The notes beneath the pieces were generated by a model. That model worked only from the letters and a program-made list of their open reading frames with translations, made no database searches and was not told the DNA's origin. The position numbers and the translations under genes are program-made. 64,000 nucleotides of DNA, from NCBI GenBank assembly GCA_002695025.1, contig NZNV01000028.1, positions 1-64,000 of the forward strand, read 5' to 3'. This document shows, in pieces, positions 43,934 through 52,259 of the stretch (the stretch's first letter is position 1; every line of letters begins with the position of its first letter). The DNA comes from Owenweeksia sp. GTDB lineage: Bacteria; Bacteroidota; Bacteroidia; Flavobacteriales; Schleiferiaceae.

Positions 43934-45279
43934 GCTGCGGATGTTTTATTGAGGTTGGCTTTTTCAGTTGACGGAGAATTAATCCATAGCAGGATGGAGC
44001 CCAATATGCCAGCCAGGGCCGAGGTAAACAGGATGCTGAGCTTGGCCACATAGCGCATCTCAGGACATTGAAATGCCAGGTCGGTAACAAACAACGACAT
44101 AGTGAAACCAATACCTGCAATAAGGGCTACTGCACAAAGCTGCCCCCAGGTAATGCCTTCTCCCAATTTTGCCACCTTAAGTTTTACCAATAGCCAGGCA
44201 GTGCCACTGATACCCACAAACTTGCCCACAATAAGGCCTGCCATAATGCCCAGGCTGATATTTTGTGCCAGCAGTGATATCAGGTTCCCGTGAATGTGAA
44301 TCCCAGCATTAACCAATGCAAATAGGGGCAGGATGAAAAAGCCTATTATGGGGGATAATGCGTGTTCTATTTTTTGTAAAGGGGTTTCCGCGTCATTGGT
44401 CTTTTGCTTGATATTTTCAAGGATTTCCAATTGGTGTTCAGAAATAAAACTTCCACCAATGGGCTTGGCATCGATGAATTGCCGATGCAGGCTTGTTAAG
44501 TCCTGTACATAATCTCCTTCTTTAATTTTTACCCTCCCGGGGATGGAGAAAGCGATTAGAATACCGGCAATGGTGGGGTGTACCCCTGAAAAAAAGAAGG
44601 CCAGCCACACACCTCCAATACCAATTATAGCATAAAACCAGGCACCTCTTATTCCCATAAAATTTCCTCCCACCAGAATGAGGAAGAAGATAAGGGCGTA
44701 CAAAAGGTCTATTTCAGCAATATTGGAAGTGTAAAAAAATGCGATTACCAGTACCGCTCCCAAATCATCAACAATAGCCAGGGCTACCAGAAAAACCTTT
44801 AATGCTACGGGCACGCGTTTGCCAAAAAGGGTAAGCACCCCCAGGGCAAAGGCAATGTCGGTGGCCATAGGAATGCCCCAGCCATCCTGCCCGTCTCCGG
44901 CAAAATTGAAAAGGGAATAAAGCATTGCCGGCAATACCATACCTCCTATGGCCGCACCAATAGGCAATATGGCCTCGCGAGGGTTTGATAGCCGGCCACC
45001 CAGTATTTCCCGCTTTAGCTCCAAGCCCACAAAAAGAAAGAAAACAGCCATTAGGCCATCATTAACCCACAGCAACAATGGCTCTGCCAGAGCAAACTCA
45101 CCGATTTGTACAGCGATTTCAGTATGGATGAGGCTATGATAGATTTCCTGCCAAGGGCTGTTGGCCCACACCAAGGCGATAACTACCGAAATGAAAATAG
45201 CCACACCTGACCAAACCTGACGGTTTTCCTTTAGGTTTTCCATGAAAATCACCAATATTTTCGGGCTTAACATGCTCAT
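43930..45279 (-). CDS. nhaA: Na+/H+ antiporter NhaA
   Basis: A 449-residue antiporter. Functional aspartates are present in MATDIAFALG (Asp141) and AIVDDLGAV (Asp171, Asp172, the ion-binding pair), and FLFVGLELKREI is typical. Pumps Na+ (or Li+) out for protons. The ATG at 45279 gives a slightly long N-terminus; a second ATG 6 bases in, and one at 45243 (MENLKENRQ), are alternatives. It is 24 bases from the TonB receptor gene end. Confidence 0.93.
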   Translation of the reverse strand: MSMLSPKILVIFMENLKENRQVWSGVAIFISVVIALVWANSPWQEIYHSLIHTEIAVQIGEFALAEPLLLWVNDGLMAVFFLFVGLELKREILGGRLSNPREAILPIGAAIGGMVLPAMLYSLFNFAGDGQDGWGIPMATDIAFALGVLTLFGKRVPVALKVFLVALAIVDDLGAVLVIAFFYTSNIAEIDLLYALIFFLILVGGNFMGIRGAWFYAIIGIGGVWLAFFFSGVHPTIAGILIAFSIPGRVKIKEGDYVQDLTSLHRQFIDAKPIGGSFISEHQLEILENIKQKTNDAETPLQKIEHALSPIIGFFILPLFALVNAGIHIHGNLISLLAQNISLGIMAGLIVGKFVGISGTAWLLVKLKVAKLGEGITWGQLCAVALIAGIGFTMSLFVTDLAFQCPEMRYVAKLSILFTSALAGILGSILLWINSPSTEKANLNKTSAA

Positions 45280-45303
45280 GTGTTTTTCAATGATCTTTTC
45301 ATT

Positions 45304-47751
45304 TTAAAAGTCAGCTTTAAGCCCCACCATGAATGCTCTGGGCATACCGGGACGAACTCCTGCCGGCCTTCTTGCTACAATGTACATCTGGTCCGAGATA
45401 TTGGTAACATTGGCAAAAAGGGAAATATTCCTATGCGCCCTATAGCTAACACTGGCATCGAGCACGAAGTAAGCATCTGTTTTTGCATCAGGAAGCAGGT
45501 CACCCTGTCCTGGCTCAGTCCGCATCTCATCCAAATATTTACCACTAAGGTTTATATTAAAGCGCCTATGCTCCAGTCCCAGCATAATGACAAGCTGATT
45601 CTTTGCAAAATAAGGAAGCTCATCACCTTTTTGTACATTTCCCCACCCTTCAAAATCGCTTTCAAAACTTGAAAGAAAGGTGGCATCGGTCAAGGTATAA
45701 ACCACTGATACCGGCAAACTGAAAGAGGCGCTATGGCTGGCGAGTAAATCATAGCCTGCCTGCAATTCCAGTCCTTGGGTTACTACAGCACCCCCATTAA
45801 ACAATTGGTTGGTCCCTGCCCCACCGGCAGCAGTAAGGTCAGTACCCAACAGGTTGTCATAATCGCTGTAAAATGCCACCGCCTGGGCACTAAATGCATT
45901 TTTACGGTAACGGACTCCCAGTTCGTAGTTTATGCTTTTTTCCGGCTGGGTCCCCTCTTTGGAGCCGGGAGGGGAAAAGCCTTTGTGCACACCACCAAAA
46001 GCACTTAGGTGTTTGGTGAATTTGTAATCCACACCCATGCCGGGAATGAAAACATCTGTTTGATTGCTTCTTTGTTCAAGATCGGTTCCTGTTCGGTCAG
46101 GGTCACTTTTGCCGTAATCCTGCCTTTCGATAAAGATATTTTCATAACGAAGCCCAGGAGTAAGCGTAAGCTTGCCATAATTTACCCGGTATTGAATGTA
46201 GGAGGCAAAGGCATTAGCGGTTTCAATGCGGTTGCTTTCTGTTCCCTTCACACCAGCTGTAGTTAGTTCCATCACTCCACCGTCCATCGCATATTCATCC
46301 ACCCACTGGAAGCGGTCAACTTGATCCTGGTGCAAGCGGATGCCAAAATCCACTTTGTGCGAGATGGCTTTGGTATTGAAAAGGAAGCTTAAAACAGATT
46401 GTACACCTTGGGCATAGTAAGTCCGGTTGTTGGCCTTTACATCCAGAGCATCGCCATTGGCACTGCTTGCGCCAGTTATTATGTTAAAGGCATCGGGAGA
46501 AAGGGAAGGATCCTTTAGAAGTTCGGCTATCCCGTATTTTGTTCCCGTACTGTCTTTGACCTTATCCAGTTTATACCAGTTTCGATGGAAGTCTGAGCGG
46601 TAAGCTGTGGTGGTTACTTCCAAATTTTTTGAAAACTTCGCAAAATGGGTAAGGGAAATCTGGGTTTGCTCAGTAGTTATGACGTCTTCTTGAGAGCCTG
46701 CGTACCTGCGGTATGGGTTTTCCTGGAAATCACGTTGCGTTAACCCCAGGTATGTTTCATTGGAAGTCTCCTGGGTTTGTCCAACTTTAAATGTTAAGGA
46801 CTGATAAATTTTTGCATCAGGATTAGTGTTAATTTTGAGCTTGGCCAGGTAATCCTTTTTGTCAAAGCCAGTGTTGCCACCTCTGTCCAGCACTTTGAAA
46901 CCGTTGGATTTATACTGGAATGTTTCTACCAAATAGGCTACATTCTTATGGGCGTTGCCCACATAAGCGTGCAGGTTTCTTCCGCCATAGCTGCCTCCTA
47001 ATAAGTGCATTCTGCCCGAAAATTGCTCAGGAATAGGAGTGGAGATAAGGTTAATAGCTCCGCCTGTGGTGTAAGGGCCGTATTTTATCTGGCTGCTGCC
47101 CTTTAAAATTTCTATAGCCTGCATCCTGCCAATAGTGGGAAAATAATAGGCTGCCGGGGCAGCGTATGGTGCGGGGGCCATTAATACCCCGTCTTCCATC
47201 ACGGTAATTTTGGAACTTCGTTCTACCCCAGTTCCCCTCAAACCAATGTTGGGCCGCAACCCGAAGCCGTCCTCTTCCTGAATATTAATGCCCGGCACTG
47301 CCCGCAGCGTACGGTTTATATCAGTATAACTGAATTTTTCGATTTCCTTCGGGGAAATATAATAGGCAGAGCCCGGGATGTCTTTTATGCCAGAGTTCCC
47401 ACCGGTAATGGATGAGGTAACGTTTACGGTATTTAAATTTTGAGTTGTTTCTATCAGTGCCAGGTTGAGCCGGAGGGTATCGCCTGCCGCAAGCTTAATT
47501 TTACGGGATAGGGGCTTATAACCCAAGAAGGACACTTGTAATTGATACGTGCCAGGGGGGATTTGTGCCATACGGAAGTTCCCCTTACCATTAGTGATGG
47601 TCCCATGCCTGGTACCCTGCAGGAAAACAGAAGCGTTGGCAATAGGTGTTAGGCTGTCCGTATGTGTGATGAACCCGGTAACGCTTGCGGTTTGCGCTGC
47701 CGCCTGAACAATAAAAAACATAGCGGCAATAACTGTAAATACATATCTCAT
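45304..47751 (-). CDS. TonB-dependent outer-membrane receptor
   Basis: An 815-residue receptor. Signal peptide (to AAAQ, about 1-19), a carboxypeptidase-regulatory-like domain (22-100, VTGFITHTDS), plug (about 110-235, IPGSAYY, LRGTGVERSS) and a 22-strand-like barrel ending in ADF. It takes up a large ligand using TonB energy. The ligand is probably a siderophore or metal chelate, judged by FecA-like plug features and the inverted-repeat operator upstream; there is no SusD partner, so a sugar is less likely. The ATG at 47751 is set by the signal peptide. Confidence 0.9.
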   Translation of the reverse strand: MRYVFTVIAAMFFIVQAAAQTASVTGFITHTDSLTPIANASVFLQGTRHGTITNGKGNFRMAQIPPGTYQLQVSFLGYKPLSRKIKLAAGDTLRLNLALIETTQNLNTVNVTSSITGGNSGIKDIPGSAYYISPKEIEKFSYTDINRTLRAVPGINIQEEDGFGLRPNIGLRGTGVERSSKITVMEDGVLMAPAPYAAPAAYYFPTIGRMQAIEILKGSSQIKYGPYTTGGAINLISTPIPEQFSGRMHLLGGSYGGRNLHAYVGNAHKNVAYLVETFQYKSNGFKVLDRGGNTGFDKKDYLAKLKINTNPDAKIYQSLTFKVGQTQETSNETYLGLTQRDFQENPYRRYAGSQEDVITTEQTQISLTHFAKFSKNLEVTTTAYRSDFHRNWYKLDKVKDSTGTKYGIAELLKDPSLSPDAFNIITGASSANGDALDVKANNRTYYAQGVQSVLSFLFNTKAISHKVDFGIRLHQDQVDRFQWVDEYAMDGGVMELTTAGVKGTESNRIETANAFASYIQYRVNYGKLTLTPGLRYENIFIERQDYGKSDPDRTGTDLEQRSNQTDVFIPGMGVDYKFTKHLSAFGGVHKGFSPPGSKEGTQPEKSINYELGVRYRKNAFSAQAVAFYSDYDNLLGTDLTAAGGAGTNQLFNGGAVVTQGLELQAGYDLLASHSASFSLPVSVVYTLTDATFLSSFESDFEGWGNVQKGDELPYFAKNQLVIMLGLEHRRFNINLSGKYLDEMRTEPGQGDLLPDAKTDAYFVLDASVSYRAHRNISLFANVTNISDQMYIVARRPAGVRPGMPRAFMVGLKADF

Positions 47752-47770
47752 ATTTAAAGAATTTAGTTTA

Positions 47771-47793
47771 TTATTTAGAATTAGTCTAAATAA
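47771..47793 (-). promoter_or_regulatory. 9-bp inverted repeat, candidate Fur- or DtxR-type operator
   Basis: The arms ttatttaga and tctaaataa are perfectly complementary with a 5-base spacer (attag). It lies 20 bases upstream of the TonB receptor start and overlaps the expected transcription start. The shape resembles iron- or manganese-repressor boxes of Bacteroidota, but this assignment is inference. Confidence 0.5.
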
Positions 47794-47796
47794 ATG

Positions 47797-47804
47797 CAAA
47801 TATG
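47797..47804 (-). promoter_or_regulatory. Possible Bacteroidota -7 promoter element
   Basis: On the minus strand it reads CATATTTG, one base from the Bacteroidota consensus TAnnTTTG. It lies just upstream of the inverted repeat and so is well placed for the TonB receptor gene. I see no clear TTG at -33. Confidence 0.3.
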
Positions 47805-47821
47805 TAAAACATTGTGTCATT

Positions 47822-47833
47822 ACCGATATCGGT
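47822..47833. promoter_or_regulatory. Perfect 12-bp palindrome upstream of the TonB receptor promoter
   Basis: accgatatcggt is self-complementary and lies about 20 bases upstream of the possible -7 element, where an activator would bind. No regulator can be named. Confidence 0.3.
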
Positions 47834-47869
47834 TTTAATTTTTTATCAATTAATTGCAGGCTATGGTGA

Positions 47870-47903
47870 AGAGGGGCGGGCTTCATAAATTTCCCACCCC
47901 TCT
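47870..47903 (-). terminator. Probable transcription terminator hairpin
   Basis: The arms agaggggcggg and cccacccctct pair over 11 positions with one G-U, leaving a 12-base loop. It begins 31 bases after the stop of the His-rich lipoprotein gene and marks the end of the ArsR-led run. A U-tract is only weakly developed further down, so termination could be partial. Confidence 0.6.
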
Positions 47904-47933
47904 CTGGCCAAACCTACATGAGTGGCCTTTCCA

Positions 47934-48380
47934 TTATCTATGGGGTGGATACTGTAAGTGCACCGCCCGCAGCTCATTCATCTCATTATGGCTTTCGATG
48001 CTATGGCCATGGTCATCTCCTTCGTCTTCGTCATGGCCACCTCCGCTGCCGTGGTGGTGATTGTTAGTACCTGAGTGATGGTGGTCATCCTCCCGGTTAT
48101 TGTGGCTGTAATTATCATGATGCCGCTCATATTCTGCATCCCCAAAATGAAACAGGCTGTCACAATATTGCACAAAGGCAGTATCACAGTTATTGGCCGG
48201 ATCATCGCACCACACAAGGGAATCCTGGTAGGCTTCTGCCGTGTGGAGGGCTTCCTCCATACCTTCAACAGCGATTTTATCCTCTGCCGAAAGCTCATCA
48301 GAAAGATCGCTTTCCTTTTCGCAGGCTGTAAACATCACAGCCATAGTGAAAACAGTAATTGTTAAAAAAATACTTTTCAT
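47934..48380 (-). CDS. Histidine-rich lipoprotein (paralog of the one at 11585-12124)
   Basis: A 148-residue lipoprotein (lipobox MFTAC). The domain after the signal (ELSAEDKIAVEGMEE, YQDSLV) matches its larger paralog, and two Cys-rich elements (CDDPANNCD, QYCDSLF) are specific to this copy. The His/Asp-rich C-terminal half (DDHHHSGTNNHHHG) should bind metal. It is the last gene before the terminator and follows a cytochrome c lipoprotein by 21 bases. Confidence 0.82.
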   Translation of the reverse strand: MKSIFLTITVFTMAVMFTACEKESDLSDELSAEDKIAVEGMEEALHTAEAYQDSLVWCDDPANNCDTAFVQYCDSLFHFGDAEYERHHDNYSHNNREDDHHHSGTNNHHHGSGGGHDEDEGDDHGHSIESHNEMNELRAVHLQYPPHR

Positions 48381-48401
48381 CTTCTTTGCTTTAATGGTTT
48401 G

Positions 48402-48671
48402 TTAATTGTTCGCTGCTTGTAGAAACTCTTTCACTTTGGTGGCTTCCTCTGGTGTTAAATTGGCCCTGATCTGCATATGCAGGGTGGCTACATCCCACTG
48501 TACATCCGAAAAGGTGGATGGGCTGGCCGGGTTGTGGCAACGGATGCAGTTCTCGCCCCATATCTGTGCTCCTGTTTTAGCCGTTATTTTGGCCGAAGGC
48601 GCACAACTGGAAACATATCCAATAATTCCTACCATTAAAATAATGCTGGTTATTACACTTAACTTTTTCAT
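48402..48671 (-). CDS. Small monoheme cytochrome c lipoprotein
   Basis: An 89-residue periplasmic protein with lipobox SSC (Cys23) and the heme c motif CIRCH (42-46). The rest is a short helix that may carry the Met axial ligand (LHMQIRANL). Only about 66 residues follow the lipid, small for cytochrome c. It could relay electrons between membranes. The ATG at 48671 (MKKLSVI) is preferred over an in-frame TTG 9 bases upstream. The neighbour upstream is a porin. Confidence 0.85.
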   Translation of the reverse strand: MKKLSVITSIILMVGIIGYVSSCAPSAKITAKTGAQIWGENCIRCHNPASPSTFSDVQWDVATLHMQIRANLTPEEATKVKEFLQAANN

Positions 48672-48692
48672 GATTATCAATTTTATTGGTTA

Positions 48693-49883
48693 TCAAAATC
48701 CCATGGCCCAATGGATGTAAAACATATCCTGGGTGATGGGTTCGGGTGAATCGTGGTCGCCCAGCCCGTCAGTGGTTTGGTATCCCAGCTTTATCACCGT
48801 GCGCCAGTCTATCCAGTAATTAAGGCCAATGGCCAGTTGCGTTGGGCTCTGTTCCCAAAGCGAGCCTTCCGGGGTATCCATACTGCTGTAGCGGCCTACC
48901 AGCTCAAGGTTGCTGATGAATTCATTACTTACAAAAGATGGCCTGATGGATACCTGGGCATAATAGCTGTTGCTGGTATTGGTAAAATCATAGAACAGGT
49001 CGGTAGTGTCTTCCGGCACCTTGTAGTTGGCATTACCAATTTGGGAGTAGTTGTACTGCCCTTTTATATCAACCATGCTTTTCATAAAGCTCAGGTTTTT
49101 GACCAGTGAAAAGTCAATGGCATAAAGGTTGGCCCGCACATCTGCAAAACGGCTGCCTTTGTCACCTACTTTGCCACTAAGGGCAGAAAGGCCAATTTCC
49201 AGGGCAGAACTGCTGAAGGGAAAAAAGCCCAATCGACCTCCCACGGCCTTGTCATTATTGTTATCTGCCATATAACCGAACATCAGCATACCTGCCTCAT
49301 CCGGTTCTTCCGAGCCGTCCTTTAATTGAGGGCCGTTGATAACATAGGCCTGGTAGTTCAACTTCACGTCTCCAAGGTGAAAAGCCCCGCGCAATTCTAC
49401 CCCTACATCAGTGGTGGGGGCAATTCCATCATGCCCAAAGCCCAATGGCCGCGTGGAAAGGCGGTTGATCCATGCCGGGTGGAGCTTTTCCATGAACGTA
49501 CCGAAGGGCAATAAAAATTTACCCGCCCGAACAGTCATATAATTATTGAGTACATAGGCTACATCGGCATACTCCAATCCCCATTCAAATTCCCCGTCTT
49601 CAAAAGCGCCTTCAAATTCGGCTTCAAAAAACAGGCGGTCGGATTGTTTGTACATGAGGATGGGCGCAATGGTACCCCCCGCAAAATTGTAATCCGTTTC
49701 TCCTTCTGAGGTAACCGCATCAAGCCCCGTATGGTAGTAACCCCTAAGCATAAACCTGGAGTCGCCCGGTTTTAGGCTGATATTGTTCTGGGCAGCCTGC
49801 CGGGAATAGGTACTCAACGAATCCTGGGCATAAGTGCCCAACGACATCAGGAGTACTGGCATAATAATCCATAAATTTTTCAT
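48693..49883 (-). CDS. Outer-membrane porin (OprO/OprP-like)
   Basis: A 396-residue beta-barrel. Signal peptide ends at TYAQ, the body shows alternating strands, and the C-terminus is IHWAMGF, ending in Phe. It resembles phosphate-selective porins, but anion selectivity cannot be read. It sits between two c-type cytochromes. Confidence 0.85.
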   Translation of the reverse strand: MKNLWIIMPVLLMSLGTYAQDSLSTYSRQAAQNNISLKPGDSRFMLRGYYHTGLDAVTSEGETDYNFAGGTIAPILMYKQSDRLFFEAEFEGAFEDGEFEWGLEYADVAYVLNNYMTVRAGKFLLPFGTFMEKLHPAWINRLSTRPLGFGHDGIAPTTDVGVELRGAFHLGDVKLNYQAYVINGPQLKDGSEEPDEAGMLMFGYMADNNNDKAVGGRLGFFPFSSSALEIGLSALSGKVGDKGSRFADVRANLYAIDFSLVKNLSFMKSMVDIKGQYNYSQIGNANYKVPEDTTDLFYDFTNTSNSYYAQVSIRPSFVSNEFISNLELVGRYSSMDTPEGSLWEQSPTQLAIGLNYWIDWRTVIKLGYQTTDGLGDHDSPEPITQDMFYIHWAMGF

Positions 49884-49885
49884 AG

Positions 49886-50320
49886 CTATTGCTTTTTAAA
49901 GGTTCTCAGATAGCTGACCAACTGCCAGCGTTGCTCTTCTGTCAATATATCCTTGTAGCCCGCCATGGGGGCCCGGCCGGTGGTCATTTTCCAAAACAGT
50001 GCCCCATCTGACTGGCTTTGCACTTTCTCACTGGTAAAATTGGAAGGCTTTGGTTTGAGGCTCATACCGGCCATACCATCCCCCTTGCCTTTGTCGCCAT
50101 GGCAAATGGCACACATGTTTTGGTAGGTTATCTTGCCTTTTTTTATGGCAGTCTCATCACCCTTAAAAGGGTTCTTAAGATTATCTGCACTTTTGGGCGC
50201 TACCCAGTCGTTGTTTTGTAAAACAGGTGCGTGCTCCATACCTTTTTCAGTAAAGGAGTACAAGACGAGCATGGCTGCTGCCAGTGCTACAGTTGCTGTT
50301 CGTTTTTTGATTAAATTCAT
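49886..50320 (-). CDS. Monoheme cytochrome c
   Basis: A 144-residue secreted or membrane-anchored cytochrome c (signal-like helix 9-22). Heme motif CAICHG (70-75) and a likely Met axial ligand in APMAGY near 118. It resembles c-type cytochromes of terminal oxidases and copper-related dehydrogenases. Only two bases separate it from the porin gene, so they share a transcript. Confidence 0.9.
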   Translation of the reverse strand: MNLIKKRTATVALAAAMLVLYSFTEKGMEHAPVLQNNDWVAPKSADNLKNPFKGDETAIKKGKITYQNMCAICHGDKGKGDGMAGMSLKPKPSNFTSEKVQSQSDGALFWKMTTGRAPMAGYKDILTEEQRWQLVSYLRTFKKQ

Positions 50321-50335
50321 TGTCCTTGATTTTTG

Positions 50336-50458
50336 TTATAAAAAAGTGCTATCTGAATTTCCAAATGCATTTGATTCCGTCATGGTGGATGTGTACATAA
50401 ATTCTTCATAAGCCATTTCGAGTATCTGGTTAGCCCATCGCGGAGTGGCTTTTCTCAT
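50336..50458 (-). CDS. Possible 40-residue small protein
   Basis: A 40-codon ORF starting MRKATPRWANQ, with a helix (ILEMAYEEFMYT) and no membrane segment. Its ATG overlaps the stop of the YHS lipoprotein gene (TAATG), and it ends 15 bases before the cytochrome gene. Coupling supports it, but no function or family is visible. Confidence 0.5.
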   Translation of the reverse strand: MRKATPRWANQILEMAYEEFMYTSTMTESNAFGNSDSTFL

Positions 50459-50832
50459 TAATGATTTACCCCAATGACCATAGCCGCTATCATGCCTGCC
50501 ACCATTACAACCCCTAAGGCGGGCCCCCACCATCCCAGGCGGTTCATGCCCATGTGGCCGTTGTGGCGGTTTTGCTCCCGGGCAAAGCGGGCGGGATTTT
50601 GCTCAAATACAGCCAGGCATTCGGCCGAGCTGAAATAATAGGTGCGGCCTTCGTACTCATACTTCAGATCAGTAGTGGCCTCTACCGTGTTGCCACATAC
50701 CGGGTCTATATAAGCCTGTGAATTGTTTTGCGAATACATCCGCGGGCCTGCACACGCAGCCTGCATCAGCACTATTCCAATCAGGGTGAAACCTACAAGG
50801 GTTTTACGGTATAAATCTTTAATGTTTTTCAT
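50458..50832 (-). CDS. YHS-domain lipoprotein
   Basis: A 124-residue lipoprotein. The lipobox is QAAC, and a YHS domain (DPVCGNTVE, YYFSSAECLAVFEQNP) follows. YHS domains bind copper or other soft metals. A C-terminal hydrophobic helix (VVMVAGMIAAMVIGV) may add a membrane anchor. A HNGHMGMNR linker adds His and Met. It is coupled to the next small ORF. Confidence 0.85.
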   Translation of the reverse strand: MKNIKDLYRKTLVGFTLIGIVLMQAACAGPRMYSQNNSQAYIDPVCGNTVEATTDLKYEYEGRTYYFSSAECLAVFEQNPARFAREQNRHNGHMGMNRLGWWGPALGVVMVAGMIAAMVIGVNH

Positions 50833-50843
50833 GATAGTTGTTT

Positions 50844-51389
50844 TTAATGGTGGTCTTCGTGTGATTGGCCTTTTTTATCCATCCCATCCATTTCGCCTTT
50901 GCCTTGCATCATGCCGTCACCCATGTCCATTCCGTCCATTCTCTTCATGCAGCTTTGCATGCATTCATCGCTCATCATACCTTTCTGGTGCATTTGCTTC
51001 ATCATGTTTTTCATCATGCCTTTGTGGTTGGCCATCATGCCTGTCATTTTTTTCTGCATGGTGCTGTCGCCCTCGGCCATTTGCATCATGTTCTGCATCA
51101 TGCCTTGCATCATTTCCGGGTTTTCCTGCATCATTTCGCGCATATGGTCTTTATCGCCCATCATCATCTTCATCATACCCTTGTTCTCCATCATCATCAT
51201 TTTACCATGCTCGCTGTTCATCATGGTTTCGTGCATTTCCATCATCATTTCATGGTCATTGGCTATGGTCTCCATGATCTCCTGGCGCTGGGTTTCATTT
51301 TCAAGCACTGCGTCTGTGCTTTGTTTTTGGTTACATGCCGTAAAAAATATGGCTACTGTTGCCGTGAGCAATACGATTGTCTTTTTCAT
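50844..51389 (-). CDS. Methionine-rich copper-binding lipoprotein
   Basis: A 181-residue lipoprotein (lipobox FTAC). About a quarter of the residues are Met (I count 47), in MM and MMMM runs spaced by Asp, Glu, Lys and His, and it carries MSDECMQSC near the end. Met thioethers favour Cu(I). It is likely to store or buffer copper in the envelope. Low complexity gives a His-rich open frame on the other strand, which is not a gene. Confidence 0.85.
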   Translation of the reverse strand: MKKTIVLLTATVAIFFTACNQKQSTDAVLENETQRQEIMETIANDHEMMMEMHETMMNSEHGKMMMMENKGMMKMMMGDKDHMREMMQENPEMMQGMMQNMMQMAEGDSTMQKKMTGMMANHKGMMKNMMKQMHQKGMMSDECMQSCMKRMDGMDMGDGMMQGKGEMDGMDKKGQSHEDHH

Positions 51390-51419
51390 AATTTTTTTAT
51401 TTTAAAATATGTGATTGGA

Positions 51420-52259
51420 TTATTGATTTTTTAAGTTCATGCTGAGTATGGAGGTTTCTGAATGATTCACCAAACTCTCAGCTATACTCTTGGATACCAT
51501 GCCAAGGAAGCCTGTTTTACCGTGCGTGGTAATAGCGATCATGTCGGCATTTTGCCGTTTTGCAAAATGGCGGATGCCCCTTTCCTCATCCATGGCATTG
51601 TAGATGTTGATGGAGCAGGTTCCACCGCGCGGACAGTGCTTGAGGAAAGCCTGCATTTTTGCTTCACTCGTAGCTGTTTCCTCAAAGTTGTACATGGTAT
51701 TGATGTACACCAGGTGAATATCGGCCTCCATGAGGTCGGCAAAGTCCACCACCTTGTGAAAATGTTCCTTTACATCCTCATCAAAACTTGAGGCAAACAC
51801 GATGCTTTTCATCGGGAACCGGGGTGGCTTTTCTTTAACCACCAATACCGGGGCAGTGGCATGGCGAATGATCTTTTGGGCATTGGACCCCATAAACGTT
51901 TCCCGCGCACCACTGGCACCATGCGAACCCATTACCACAAAATCGTGATGGTAATTGCTTACATGCTTAATGATTTCATCGCGCCCCGCATCAAAAGTGA
52001 GGAAGGTGCGCACTTTCAGGCCCAGGTCTTCGGCTCTTTTTTCCAATTGGGTCAGCTCATGTTTGGCATGACCTATTTGTTTGAGGGTTTCGGGATAGTT
52101 TTTTTCCTTTTGCTTATCCAGTTTCACCCAATCTACCGGGGTAAACTGTATGTGCAGGAAGTGAATTTCAGCCTTTGCTTTCTCGGCAATTTTTAAGGCA
52201 TATTCGCTGGCGCTATCGGCCAGCGGTGAAAAATCGGTTGGAACTAAGATGTTTTTCAT
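51420..52259 (-). CDS. Tandem universal stress protein
   Basis: A 279-residue protein of two UspA domains (about 1-145 and 150-279). The nucleotide-binding signature G-x2-G-x9-G is seen in GSHGASGARETFMGSNAQ; the second domain has the related TTHGKTGF. Cytosolic. It overlaps the P-II-like gene by 4 bases (ATGA). Confidence 0.9.
   Translation of the reverse strand: MKNILVPTDFSPLADSASEYALKIAEKAKAEIHFLHIQFTPVDWVKLDKQKEKNYPETLKQIGHAKHELTQLEKRAEDLGLKVRTFLTFDAGRDEIIKHVSNYHHDFVVMGSHGASGARETFMGSNAQKIIRHATAPVLVVKEKPPRFPMKSIVFASSFDEDVKEHFHKVVDFADLMEADIHLVYINTMYNFEETATSEAKMQAFLKHCPRGGTCSINIYNAMDEERGIRHFAKRQNADMIAITTHGKTGFLGMVSKSIAESLVNHSETSILSMNLKNQ

Noticed and set aside
45304-47751. SusC-type sugar receptor
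   Set aside because: No SusD partner follows, and the gene is about 815 codons rather than about 1000; a metal-chelate receptor fits better.
50899-51320. Repeated atg/cat units that look like a repeat array
   Set aside because: Codon-level low complexity of the Met-rich protein; no fixed repeat length or spacer, so not CRISPR or a tandem repeat locus.
50865-51434. Long His-rich open frame on the plus strand
   Set aside because: It is the complement of the Met-rich lipoprotein gene: ATG runs read as CAT (His) on the other strand. The minus-strand frame has a signal peptide and lipobox.
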